NCBI RefSeq assembly: GCF_000196235.1
Contig: NC_008541.1
Span: 2,046,001-2,110,000, forward strand
Source: Arthrobacter sp. FB24
Lineage (GTDB): Bacteria > Actinomycetota > Actinomycetes > Actinomycetales > Micrococcaceae
Reading direction: 5' to 3'
DNA: 64,000 nucleotides
Below the pieces are notes generated by a model. It searched no databases and was not told the DNA's origin. It worked only from the letters and a program-made list of their open reading frames with translations. Shown here piece after piece: positions 7,413-15,731 of the stretch. The position numbers and the translations under genes are program-made. Every line of letters begins with the position of its first letter. Position 1 is the first letter of the stretch.

Positions 7413-10400
7413 ATGGCTGCTGAGTGGGCAGTAGGCGTAGCGGCCAAGGTCGCCGGCCCCATGGTGGGAAAACTGACTATGGCGGCGTGGCAACGTATTG
7501 CGCTTTCATGGCTGGTCGCCTGGCGTGCGCGGAGGAAAGCTAAGGAACTGCGGCTTCCAGCTCCTGCGTACTGGGAATTTCGTCGGTATCTGGGTGCAGG
7601 CGAGCCCCTTTCCGCGTTTAGAAGCGCGGACCCGGAGCGAATTGAGGCTCTAGGGCGAAGTCTGCGGAAGCAGACATTTGGTGCCGCGTGGGCACGACTT
7701 ACTGACATCCAGGCAAAGCAGTTCGTTGACCTGCTCCTTTCCGCCTACACACACGGACTTTCGACGAACGAAGCCCTTGAGATCCAAAGCGCAACGACCC
7801 GTGCCGAGATCAAAGCAGCCCATGTATCTCCAGTATCCGCATTTGAAGCAGACCTTCGCTTCGTTGCACCTGTGCGGGCGAAGCAAGCAAAAGCCCTGGC
7901 GGACAGCTGGCCGGCAGTGCACAGGTTCGTCCGCGAGTTCGTGGCAACGCAGGATCCAAAGACGGCCCTAGTGGACTGGAAACAGCACCGTCCTGCATGG
8001 TTCGGCCAGACGAGCGCCGCAGCCCTGATGTGGATGGCGGATCTCGCATCGGATTACGGGTTGAACGACGAAGCTATCGCGCTCATCGACGAAGGCCTAG
8101 AACAAGGCGCCACACCTGCAGACTATTGGAGGGTCCGCCGCGACCTCCTGGAAGGCACGTCATCACCCGATGCTCAACGGGCAATGATGAAGCGGCACGA
8201 AGGACACCCACTTGCCGACTCAATATCAGCCGCAATCGACCAGTCACCACGGCGCGCCCTTGAAATCCTGGACACGTGGGACACGCCCGACGCGGCCGAA
8301 CGCGCACTGAAGGCCTCGATCCGCTGTCAGTTGCTGGCCGCTAACGATGACATCGAAGGCGCAGTCCGACTTGCACGCGAAGCCCTTCAGGAAGACCAGC
8401 TAACCGGGCCGGCCCAATTGGCCGCGGAATACCTCCTGCAACGAGGTTCAATCCGAGATTCTGCCCTTCACTTCGGTGACCTTGAAGCAAGCCTTGAGTT
8501 AGCCCTGGCCGTTCGCAATGCCATACGCACTTGGAGAGGGCCGTCCTATCGTGCCGTGGCTACAGCCATGCAAGCAGCACAAGCCCTCGGAAACAGCCGG
8601 AAGGCATGGTGTCTGTCCCAGCTCCCGCCGACAGGTGAAGCTATAGACCAAGAAGCCAAAAACCCTGAAGTCCGCAAGCTGGCCATCGTTATAGCGGCGG
8701 ACACCAGGCCGGACGAAGAGGTCCGCGGCCTCCTGGCAGAAACCGGAGACTACTCGCTGACCCGGTTGGAAGCCGAAGCATTGATGGCTGAACACCACAA
8801 GGATGGAAAAACGGCACTGGGCCTGTGGTTGAAGGCAGGCGATCAGGCCGCCACAGCAAACGAACAATTCCGGATCGGATTCCAGATCGCCATGCACGGT
8901 GCCGTGCCCCCGCGTATGGAAGCACTGTCAGCCGACCACCGTGACATCGTTAGTGATTTGAAGCTGGTCGCCGCCGCTTTCAGTGAAGTGCCCGGCCAGT
9001 TCGAGGCGTTGCGGGCCAGAGCGAGGAAACAGCGCACGCTTGCTTTCGCTCTCTACAGATATTTCGAACTACGATCCGAATTCGAACAGGCAGCGAAGGC
9101 GGCTGCCAATGCCGCAAAACAATGGTCAGACGCAGAGCTGTGGCATATCGCCTCCAACGCGTACCTGCGAGCTGGTGACCGCAAAGCCGCACTGACCAGC
9201 GCCCGCAGTGCCCTTCAAGTGGCGCAGCCAAGTTGGGGCAAGCATGAGGCCGTCTATGCCAACCTAATCGAGCTTCTTTCGGCAGACGGCCGCTGGGGCG
9301 AGGCAGCCGACGCCGCAGCGGACTTGATGACCCGTGATCCTGGCAACCCGGCAGCTGTGTGGGCGCTCGTTGAATGCCAAGTCCGGTTAGGACAGCTTGA
9401 TGACGCGTGGAAGACATATGCCGAGTTCGGAGGTAGGCCATCGCCGCGCAATGAACGAGAAGCTGTATTGCGCATCAAACTGTGGAGGCGGTACCAGCTG
9501 GCTGACGGATCCCTCCACGAGCTTCTCGAAGTACTAGATGCTTTCAACAACAGCAAACAAGTCCGTGCCGTCGCGACGATGGCAATGTTGTTTCCAACCG
9601 CAGAATTACCGGAACCGGTCGCTGAACAGATAAGGATTCGCCTCGAGGAGTTGCTGCCAAGTCTCGAGGATGTCTTCATACCGCAGAAGATTGACCTTGA
9701 GAATCCACTGGAAGCGTTGAACGGCCTCGTTGCTCAGCTGCCGGATACCTCTGACATGGACCGGCAGGTGGAGGAAGGGAAGCTCCCCTTTGGTGTAGCT
9801 GCCTCCGTGCACCACTCCAGTTACGTTGAGCTTCTTGCCAGCCGCACGGGCATCGTCTTCGCCGGGGATGCCACAACGTTCGAGGATGAAGTGGCTGCAG
9901 CCCGTGTAGCACGGGACAGCGATGCCGTGGTTGACGTCACCGCTCTTTTGACGCTCGATCTCTTTGATACTGAACTGGGCGATCAATTACTGGGATATTT
10001 TGGAGGAAACGCCGTACCTCTAGAACAGTTCCTTGACACCATCCAAGCGGTTGAGAAGTTGTCCCAACGTTCAACTATGTCTATAGGGAAGTCCCGCGAG
10101 GGGACAGCGAAGGTTCACCAGATTTCCGAGCGGGAAGCTGAGCAGCGATTCGAGCGTGCAAAGCACGTACACGCACGCTTTCAAAATGTAAGAACCCAGG
10201 AACGGTCAGCGGACACCAATATCCCGAGGCTTCAAGCCGAAGAGGAAGTCTTCGTCTGGCTCACGGCTCTCGACCTCGCTTTGGATGAGCCACCCAGACC
10301 TCTGTGGTGTGACGATGTGAAGGTCCGACAGCTGGCCGTTGCCATGGGGGCGGCCGCATTTGGAACATCAGCCTTGGTTGAGGCGATGCGGCTTGATCAG

Positions 10401-10955
10401 ATCCTGAGTGACGACCTGGCAACTGCGCTCCAGGCGATCCTCATTAGCCGTCACTATGTTGGCGCCGCCTTTCGCCGGGACTGGCTGGAAGCTGCCGCGG
10501 ACCTCGATGGATGGCGGGCCAGCGGCTGCGCCAGTTTCATAATGTGGGCGCCCGCGACAGCCAACCCGGAAAGCCAGGTCAAGTTCGCGATGGAAGGGCT
10601 ACGGCGCTCGTCCGATGAACCTGACTCGGTAAAAAGATGGGTCGAGGCAACTTCCCGATGGCTCATCCGTATCGGCGACAAGGAGGCCTACTCAAACTTG
10701 GTGTTGTATCTTCAAAGACTTCTCGCGCAGCCCTGGATAACGTCCGCCCAACTACCATTCGTTCTAGCAGGAATCAGAGCCGCGACAAGCTCCGCCGAGG
10801 TCGCCGATCCATTCGAAGCAGCGCTGACAAGTCATTACCAAGACGTCGCCGAGAAGGCCGGGCCAGCTCTCGCGTCACGATACGTACGAGGGTTTGTCCA
10901 TCTGACAAACGCGGACGACCGCTCCATAACAAACCGAATCATTTTGACTAGTTGA
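7413..10955 (+). CDS. Large helical-repeat (TPR-like) protein with PIN-nuclease-like C-terminal region
   Basis: A 1180-residue protein with no signal peptide. The start is set by GGAGG before MAAEWAVGVAAKV; an upstream in-frame codon has none. Residues 1-140 form a helical N-terminal domain with an amphipathic or hydrophobic first helix. About residues 190-770 is a long array of Ala-rich helix pairs resembling tetratricopeptide repeats (for example DAELWHIASNAYLRAGDRKA and NPAAVWALVECQVRLGQLDD). About 795-1010 looks like a split PIN domain: DAVVDVTALL with Asp841 at the end of a strand, and LWCDDVKVRQLAV with Asp967/Asp968 followed by FGTSALVEAMR. A helical tail follows. Repeat sensor plus nuclease-like module suggests RNA cleavage or defence, but this is inference. 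It stands alone beside a repeat/IS insertion site. Confidence 0.7.
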   Translation: MAAEWAVGVAAKVAGPMVGKLTMAAWQRIALSWLVAWRARRKAKELRLPAPAYWEFRRYLGAGEPLSAFRSADPERIEALGRSLRKQTFGAAWARLTDIQAKQFVDLLLSAYTHGLSTNEALEIQSATTRAEIKAAHVSPVSAFEADLRFVAPVRAKQAKALADSWPAVHRFVREFVATQDPKTALVDWKQHRPAWFGQTSAAALMWMADLASDYGLNDEAIALIDEGLEQGATPADYWRVRRDLLEGTSSPDAQRAMMKRHEGHPLADSISAAIDQSPRRALEILDTWDTPDAAERALKASIRCQLLAANDDIEGAVRLAREALQEDQLTGPAQLAAEYLLQRGSIRDSALHFGDLEASLELALAVRNAIRTWRGPSYRAVATAMQAAQALGNSRKAWCLSQLPPTGEAIDQEAKNPEVRKLAIVIAADTRPDEEVRGLLAETGDYSLTRLEAEALMAEHHKDGKTALGLWLKAGDQAATANEQFRIGFQIAMHGAVPPRMEALSADHRDIVSDLKLVAAAFSEVPGQFEALRARARKQRTLAFALYRYFELRSEFEQAAKAAANAAKQWSDAELWHIASNAYLRAGDRKAALTSARSALQVAQPSWGKHEAVYANLIELLSADGRWGEAADAAADLMTRDPGNPAAVWALVECQVRLGQLDDAWKTYAEFGGRPSPRNEREAVLRIKLWRRYQLADGSLHELLEVLDAFNNSKQVRAVATMAMLFPTAELPEPVAEQIRIRLEELLPSLEDVFIPQKIDLENPLEALNGLVAQLPDTSDMDRQVEEGKLPFGVAASVHHSSYVELLASRTGIVFAGDATTFEDEVAAARVARDSDAVVDVTALLTLDLFDTELGDQLLGYFGGNAVPLEQFLDTIQAVEKLSQRSTMSIGKSREGTAKVHQISEREAEQRFERAKHVHARFQNVRTQERSADTNIPRLQAEEEVFVWLTALDLALDEPPRPLWCDDVKVRQLAVAMGAAAFGTSALVEAMRLDQILSDDLATALQAILISRHYVGAAFRRDWLEAAADLDGWRASGCASFIMWAPATANPESQVKFAMEGLRRSSDEPDSVKRWVEATSRWLIRIGDKEAYSNLVLYLQRLLAQPWITSAQLPFVLAGIRAATSSAEVADPFEAALTSHYQDVAEKAGPALASRYVRGFVHLTNADDRSITNRIILTS

Positions 10956-11143
10956 TGCCAGCGGCAATGAGGGTTGTTGGTGCAGGTTCATTGGCACCGG
11001 GAGGGTGGGGAGCTAAGCCAACATTAGGGCGCGCGCGCAACTATCTGCCTACTTACTTTACGTAACAGTTCGCTGCCGCCAGCCAGTCGAGCAACGTCTT
11101 GGCAAGCAGCCCGGTCGGGCTCGCCGAAGTGGACCAAAAGAGG

Positions 11144-11162
11144 GTGTGCACAATGTGCACAC
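11144..11162. repeat. First palindrome of repeat copy A
   Basis: A perfect 19-bp inverted repeat, GTGTGCACA-A-TGTGCACAC, seven bases before the copy of the IS target duplication. It could be a protein-binding site or a transcript hairpin. Confidence 0.85.
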
Positions 11163-11168
11163 GTTCGG

Positions 11169-11183
11169 CTTCGGACTGCGGCG
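11169..11183. repeat. Left target-site duplication of IS copy 1
   Basis: CTTCGGACTGCGGCG directly abuts the left IS end (TGTTATG) and recurs exactly after the right end. Confidence 0.9.
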
Positions 11184-12556
11184 TGTTATGTCTCTGGACA
11201 TGGGTGACAGTTCTGTATCAGGACATGGGTGACAGTTTAGGAGTTCTTGGTGGTGACACTTCTGCCATTCTGATGGGTGAACGAGTGGAGTTGAGCCTGT
11301 TGATCCTCGTGTCCGTTTAGCGATCTCGCAGTGGCCGGATGATCCGCCGCGTGGTGCCGTGACAGCGTTCTGTGCCGAGCATGGCATCTCCCGTAAGACG
11401 TTTTACGTGTTGTTGGGCCGGGCCCGGGCCGGGGGCCCGGCTACAGCGTTGGAACCGCGGTCCCGTCGGCCGCGCACGAGCCCGTCCAGGATCAGTGATG
11501 AGGCCAAGGAGCAGGCACTTCGGGTGCGGGGAGCGTTGGAGCGCTCGGGCCTGGACCACGGACCGATCAGCGTGTTTGAGAAGATGAAGTCCATGGGCCT
11601 GGAACCGGTTCCCTCGGTTGCGTCGCTGGCCAGAATCTTCCGTCAAAGCGGTGTCGCGAGGCTGGAGCCGCGGAAGAAACCCCGGGCCGCGTACCGCCGG
11701 TGGCAGCTGGATGCGACCGAGTACGTCCTCACCGGTGGCCGTAAATGCGTGATTTTCCAGCTCATCGATGACCACTCCCGTTTCGCGGTCGCCTCCCACG
11801 TTGCCGCCGGGGAAACGTCCGAGGCCGCGATCGCGGTGGTGAAGAAGGGCATCACCGCGCACGGGGTACCGCAGAAACTGCTCACGGATAACGGGGCCGC
11901 GTTGAACCCTTCACGGCGGGGCCATCAAGGCCAGCTCCTCACGTGCGTCACCTCCCTGGGGATCGAGGCGGTCACCGGGAAACCTTACAAACCAACCACG
12001 CAGGGCAAGAACGAACGCTTCCATCAGACCCTATTCCGGTTCCTGGACAAACAACCCCTCGCCAGGACAATTGAACAGCTTCAGGAGCAGGTCGAAGCGT
12101 TCGATCAGCTCTATAACACCGAACGCCCGCACCAGGGTTTGCCCGGGCGGATCACCCCGCGCCAAGCATGGGCGGCCACACCGGTCGCCGAGCCACCACA
12201 CCCGAAACCTGTCCCGGCCCTCACACAGGACAGGACCCGCGGCAGCGGCCAGGCCACCCGCATCGCCTACCCCAACGGCAGAGTCACGATCAACAGCGTG
12301 GTCTACATGATCGGCAGACCCTACGCCCGGCACTGCATCCACGCGCTCTGGGACACCGAGATGATCCAGTTCTTCGATGACCAGGGCACCCACATCACGT
12401 CCTACCCCTGCCCGCCAGCCGGGACCAAATCAGTCGGCAACGGCAAGCCCCCAGGACGCACCATGAAACAACCCCCAACCGTCACCGAAGTCCTGACACA
12501 CGACATGTCACCGATCTCCTGATACAGAACCGTCACCCATGTCCCGAGACATCACA
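11184..12556 (+). mobile_element. IS481-family insertion sequence, copy 1 (1373 bp)
   Basis: The ends are imperfect inverted repeats beginning TGTTATGTCTC on the left and TGTGATGTCTC on the right (read inward), each continuing with GGACATGGGTGAC. Subterminal copies of TTCTGTATCAGGA with GGTGAC occur at both ends, probably transposase-binding sites. Fifteen bases are duplicated on each side. A single transposase gene fills the element. The second copy at 25722-27094 has the same length and differs by only a few bases, so both moved recently or were homogenised. Confidence 0.93.
11359..12522 (+). CDS. IS481-family transposase, copy 1
   Basis: A 387-residue DDE transposase. An N-terminal helix-turn-helix (FCAEHGISRKTFYVLLGRA) is followed by an Arg-rich linker, a second HTH-like part and the integrase core. 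The DDE residues lie in WQLDATEYVL, KLLTDNGAAL and GKNERFHQTL. A C-terminal beta domain (ITINSVVYMIGR-like) follows the RITPRQAWAA segment. The start is given as GTG because no ATG exists in frame. The open frame extends about 80 bases further up, encoding sequence that fits the family (RLAISQWPDDPPRGA), so the true start may be a non-standard codon upstream. It differs from copy 2 by Glu/Gly in the QEQV(E/G)AFDQ segment. Confidence 0.93.
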   Translation: MTAFCAEHGISRKTFYVLLGRARAGGPATALEPRSRRPRTSPSRISDEAKEQALRVRGALERSGLDHGPISVFEKMKSMGLEPVPSVASLARIFRQSGVARLEPRKKPRAAYRRWQLDATEYVLTGGRKCVIFQLIDDHSRFAVASHVAAGETSEAAIAVVKKGITAHGVPQKLLTDNGAALNPSRRGHQGQLLTCVTSLGIEAVTGKPYKPTTQGKNERFHQTLFRFLDKQPLARTIEQLQEQVEAFDQLYNTERPHQGLPGRITPRQAWAATPVAEPPHPKPVPALTQDRTRGSGQATRIAYPNGRVTINSVVYMIGRPYARHCIHALWDTEMIQFFDDQGTHITSYPCPPAGTKSVGNGKPPGRTMKQPPTVTEVLTHDMSPIS

Positions 12557-12571
12557 CTTCGGACTGCGGCG
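12557..12571. repeat. Right target-site duplication of IS copy 1
   Basis: Exact second copy of CTTCGGACTGCGGCG, directly after the IS end ATCACA. Confidence 0.9.
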
Positions 12572-12670
12572 TACTGGGGGCGGATCGGGCCGGATTCCGC
12601 ATGTTTCCGCGGGATCCCAGTGTTTGCGCGGTCTGGAATGCAGTTCGAGTCCCACCTCGGGCACGCATAA

Positions 12671-12691
12671 CCCCTCGTCAGAGGGGTTTTT
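12671..12691 (+). terminator. Terminator-like hairpin inside repeat copy A
   Basis: CCCCTC-gtca-GAGGGG followed by TTTTTG is a textbook intrinsic terminator. It lies nine bases after the tRNA-like 3' end, as would be expected behind a real tRNA gene, although the tRNA itself is degenerate. Confidence 0.75.
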
Positions 12692-13018
12692 GCTTTAATG
12701 TGTGGACATTGCTTGTGGTCGCGTCGCTCTGACGGATGGTTTGCCGGCTGTGGGCTGACCGCCGTGGTGGCCTATTCAGGTGTGTGGGGGGGCGGGTTCA
12801 AGTCCTTGGCTAGTGGGCCTTCCGCTTGCTGCCACTGGGTATACGCGTTACCTAGGTACGGTTTTCGTTGGCTGGGCTTGAGGGTGCCCTACACCTAGTC
12901 ATGCGCCGGCGGACCGGCAGCTATATGACCTTTAGGAATCCGAGTTAGCGACTTTTGGAAGGCCTTCTTTGGAACGGCGAGGAGGGCCTGTGTCCGTATT
13001 TGTCCTGCCAAAGAGGGT

Positions 13019-13033
13019 GTGGACAATGTCCAC
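13019..13033. repeat. Second palindrome of repeat copy A
   Basis: GTGGACAATGTCCAC, a perfect 15-bp inverted repeat with compensating changes in both arms relative to GTGCACATTGTGCAC at the matching place in the other copies. It follows the shared words CCAAAGAGG or CCAAAGGGG. Confidence 0.8.
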
Positions 13034-13192
13034 GCTCAAGTCTGCTTTTTAGGGACAGCAGTGGCGCGCGGAGGACTAGCACTATCGGCCTCTGCGGCTG
13101 GTGACCCAGCTAGTTTTCTTGCATAGTCTCTGGGAGCCGTTGAACGCCTACATTCGAAACGGGTTGAAGGGGCCCGGGACAGCCCATTTTGG

Positions 13193-14203
13193 TCAGCTCG
13201 GGACGTTACGGGGTGCGGCTGTCGAAGCTCGGGGGATGAGGGTTGCCCGCATTTCGGGCCCAGCCGTCGGTGCTGGAGTTCCTTCGATGGCGCTGAGGGC
13301 TAAACGCCCCAGGTAGCGCCCCAGCCCGGCAGTATCTACGTTGATGGTGGACAACTGGGGCTGGAACATCGAAGAGAGTGGTGTGTTATCGAGTCCGATG
13401 ATCGAGAGGTCCCCTGGGACTGTCAGTCCGGCTCGGAGGGAGGCTCCTGTGAGCGCAGCTGCAACGTCGTCGTTGTAGGCAGCTATGGCAGTGACTCCGA
13501 CTGAGCGCCAGTCACGGATCGCGGCCAGGGCTGACTCGTCGGCCAGGTCAATGTTCCTGCACGTGATGGGACGAAGCCCCAAGGCAGAGGCAGTCTCCTG
13601 GGCGCGGACCCGGCGGGCGTTCACCAGGTCGGCAACCTTTGGATCGTTGAGCCCTGCATACGCAATGGCGGTGTGGCCGAGCTCGGCAAGATGTTCGAGC
13701 TGGAGCGCGGGGCCGTTGTCGATGTAGACCTCGGAAGGGGGAGCTTCCGGATCGGGGATCAGGCGGGTGATCCCGGCACCCCGGATCGCCTCTGCCTGCT
13801 CCGGTGTGAAGGAATTCAAGGTGAGCACTACGTCGGGCTGGATGCTTTCCCAGAGTGGCCGGGCCTGGCCGCTGGAGTGCGGGGTGTAGGTAACCAGTGT
13901 GTAGCCGGCCTGGTCGAGGGTGAGGGATGCTTCCTCGATGTTCCGTCGGAGGCTGAAGTCCAGCGGCCAGTCGGGCAGGACGAGGAGTACTATGTGGCTT
14001 CGTCCACTCGCCAGGGTCCGGGCCGCTGAATGCCGGCGGTAGCCGAGGCGCTGGGCTTCCTTCAGAACTTTCGTCCTCGTGGCCTCGGAGATCGTTTGCC
14101 CCGGGGTGTTGTTGAGGACGAAGCCCACAGTTGCCCGCGACACTCCCAGTGACTTGGCGATGTCGTATGTCGTCACCCGCCGCGTTGGCACGCTCGTCGC
14201 CAC
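13193..14203 (-). CDS. LacI family transcriptional regulator of the rhamnosidase cluster
   Basis: A 336-residue LacI/GalR protein starting at GTG, with GGAGG four bases upstream. Residues 10-65 form the DNA-binding HTH and hinge (TTYDIAKSLGVSRATVGFVL, RLGYRRHSAARTLAS). The rest is a periplasmic-binding-protein-like sensor with SIIGLDNTPLSSMFQPQLST near residue 285, the usual C-terminal signature. It is divergent from an MFS transporter and five enzyme genes. Two near-identical inverted repeats in the shared 127-base promoter region are its likely operators, so it presumably represses both itself and the cluster until a sugar from the imported glycoside binds. Confidence 0.92.
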   Translation of the reverse strand: MATSVPTRRVTTYDIAKSLGVSRATVGFVLNNTPGQTISEATRTKVLKEAQRLGYRRHSAARTLASGRSHIVLLVLPDWPLDFSLRRNIEEASLTLDQAGYTLVTYTPHSSGQARPLWESIQPDVVLTLNSFTPEQAEAIRGAGITRLIPDPEAPPSEVYIDNGPALQLEHLAELGHTAIAYAGLNDPKVADLVNARRVRAQETASALGLRPITCRNIDLADESALAAIRDWRSVGVTAIAAYNDDVAAALTGASLRAGLTVPGDLSIIGLDNTPLSSMFQPQLSTINVDTAGLGRYLGRLALSAIEGTPAPTAGPEMRATLIPRASTAAPRNVPS

Positions 14204-14235
14204 CGATCCTCCAGTTCCAGCATTCAGAGCTAGCC

Positions 14236-14251
14236 ACTTGCGCGGGCTAGT
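14236..14251. promoter_or_regulatory. Probable LacI operator 1
   Basis: ACTTGC-GCGG-GCTAGT, matching operator 2 except for one base in the left arm. It lies 33 bases upstream of the regulator's GTG, where it would block the regulator's own transcription. Confidence 0.7.
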
Positions 14252-14277
14252 TCCCCTACAGTAGCATCAGTGAATTC

Positions 14278-14293
14278 ACTAGCGCGGGCTAGT
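14278..14293. promoter_or_regulatory. Probable LacI operator 2
   Basis: ACTAGC-GCGG-GCTAGT, a perfect 6-bp inverted repeat around a 4-base centre, 37 bases before the transporter ATG and 42 bases (four helical turns) from operator 1, which favours cooperative binding on one face. Confidence 0.8.
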
Positions 14294-14330
14294 GACCCTT
14301 TTCACTTTTCTCCCTGACAATGGAGTCCTT

Positions 14331-15653
14331 ATGAATTCGCGTGAAACGCATGCTGCAGTTCCCGGCGCCTTGGCGCCGGCGTTGGCAGTGGAAGCGGAAC
14401 TTCCCGCTCCGGCCCTTGACGCCCCCAAGGTCAGCGGCCGCTACATCTGGCTGATGGTGCTCGCACAGTTTGGTGTGTTCGTAGCATTCATCACGCCTCT
14501 GGCTATTTCCCTGGCGATCAGGGTGAACCAGTTGGCGCCAACTAACCAGGAATATTTGGGTTACATCACCGGGGCAGGTGCGTTGGCCGTGATGGTTACC
14601 AGCCCGTTCCTTGGCATGGTCAGTGACCGCACCAGGACCCGGATCGGGCGCCGACGCCCCTTCATGATCGCCGGAACACTGTTGGGAGTCATCTCGCTCC
14701 TGGTCATGGCATATGCCCCCAGCGTGCTGATCCTTGGAGCCGGCTGGATCCTGGCCCAACTGGGGTGGGGTCAGGTACTGAGCAATCTCCAGATTTCGAC
14801 GGCGGACCGGCTGCCTGAATCCCAGCGGGGCAAGGTGGCAGGCCTCACGGGCTTCTCCACCCAGGTTGCACCCGTTTTCGGCGTCGTTATCGCCGGCGGT
14901 TTCGCAGCTGACCCACTGCTGCTCTTCATGGTTCCCGGTGTGGTCGGTGTGCTTCTCGTAGCACTGTTCGTCCTGTTCGTTCACGAGGCTGATAGCCGCG
15001 GCATGGTTTTCTCCGCAAAAATGACGCCAGCGTCAATGCTCCGCAACTACCTCTACAACCCCAGCCAGTACCCAGATTTCTCCTGGAACTGGCTGGGACG
15101 GTTCTTCTTTTACTTCGGCCTGACGCTGAACACGACGTTTAGTGCCTTCTTCTTCGCGAGCCGGCTCGGTATCCCCGTGGAACAGGTAGGCGGGATCATC
15201 GCCACGCTCGGCGGTGCCGGCGTCCTGGCCACAACTGCGGGCGCGCTGGGTGGGGGCTTCCTGTCCGACCGTCTGCGGCGCCGCCGCCTGTTCGTGCTCT
15301 TCGGCGGGCTCTTGATGGCTGCCGGGATGATCTTGATGGCCTTTTCGTCTGATCTCCCTCTCCTCATTGCCGGTTCCTTGGTCACATCGATGGGTATCGG
15401 GATGTTCTCAGCGGTGGATCAGGCCCTGTTGCTGGACGTTCTCCCTGAAAAGGCCACCGACGCCGGGCGCTTTATGGGGATCACCGGTTTCGCGACCTCT
15501 ATCCCACAGTCGGCCGCACCCCTGATCGCCCCGATCTTCCTTGCTATCGGTGCCGCTGGAGACCAGAAGAACTACACCCTGCTATTCGTGGTCGCGGCAG
15601 GTTTCGTTCTGCTCGGTGGCGCCGTCATCATGCGGATTCGCTCCGCACGCTGA
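14331..15653 (+). CDS. MFS/GPH-type sugar (glycoside) transporter
   Basis: A 440-residue, 12-segment membrane protein. The start is fixed by GGAG six bases before the ATG. Between segments 2 and 3 is SDRTRTRIGRRRPFMIAG, the motif shared by glycoside-pentoside-hexuronide and sucrose transporters; a related loop, LSDRLRRRRLFVL, occurs in the second half. The N terminus carries about 35 polar residues before the first membrane helix. As first gene of the cluster it probably imports the intact glycoside by proton or sodium symport, since the following hydrolases have no export signals. The substrate is inferred from the downstream GH78 and GH3 genes, not from the transporter itself. Confidence 0.88.
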   Translation: MNSRETHAAVPGALAPALAVEAELPAPALDAPKVSGRYIWLMVLAQFGVFVAFITPLAISLAIRVNQLAPTNQEYLGYITGAGALAVMVTSPFLGMVSDRTRTRIGRRRPFMIAGTLLGVISLLVMAYAPSVLILGAGWILAQLGWGQVLSNLQISTADRLPESQRGKVAGLTGFSTQVAPVFGVVIAGGFAADPLLLFMVPGVVGVLLVALFVLFVHEADSRGMVFSAKMTPASMLRNYLYNPSQYPDFSWNWLGRFFFYFGLTLNTTFSAFFFASRLGIPVEQVGGIIATLGGAGVLATTAGALGGGFLSDRLRRRRLFVLFGGLLMAAGMILMAFSSDLPLLIAGSLVTSMGIGMFSAVDQALLLDVLPEKATDAGRFMGITGFATSIPQSAAPLIAPIFLAIGAAGDQKNYTLLFVVAAGFVLLGGAVIMRIRSAR

Positions 15654-15731
15654 CCAGTCGAGCCATAGCAACCCCCGGCAGTCCACGGCGCCGGGCTGGA
15701 CCAGTCCAATGCACGATATGGAGATTCGAGA

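Larger units (their letters stand above)
11106..13033 (+). repeat. Copy A of a long non-coding repeat, interrupted by an IS481-family element
   Basis: With the insertion sequence removed, this copy reads: GCAGCCCGG leader, palindrome around GTGCACAATGTGCAC, CTTCGGACTGCGG, the tRNA-like end GTTCGAGTCCCACCTCGGGC, a terminator hairpin, AATGTGTGGACATTG, and about 330 bases later a second palindrome. The same order occurs near 25.7-27.8 and 36.3-37.1 kb. After the terminator this copy is the most diverged and shorter. No reading frame is preserved among the copies. Confidence 0.8.

Noticed and set aside
12635..12668. Functional tRNA gene ending at the GTTCGAGTCCC segment of the repeats
   Set aside because: The T stem cannot pair in any of the three copies and no D/anticodon arms of proper spacing precede it in copies A and B.
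14292..14330. Upstream start for the MFS transporter at 14292
   Set aside because: It lies within the operator and lacks a ribosome site; GGAG precedes the ATG at 14331.
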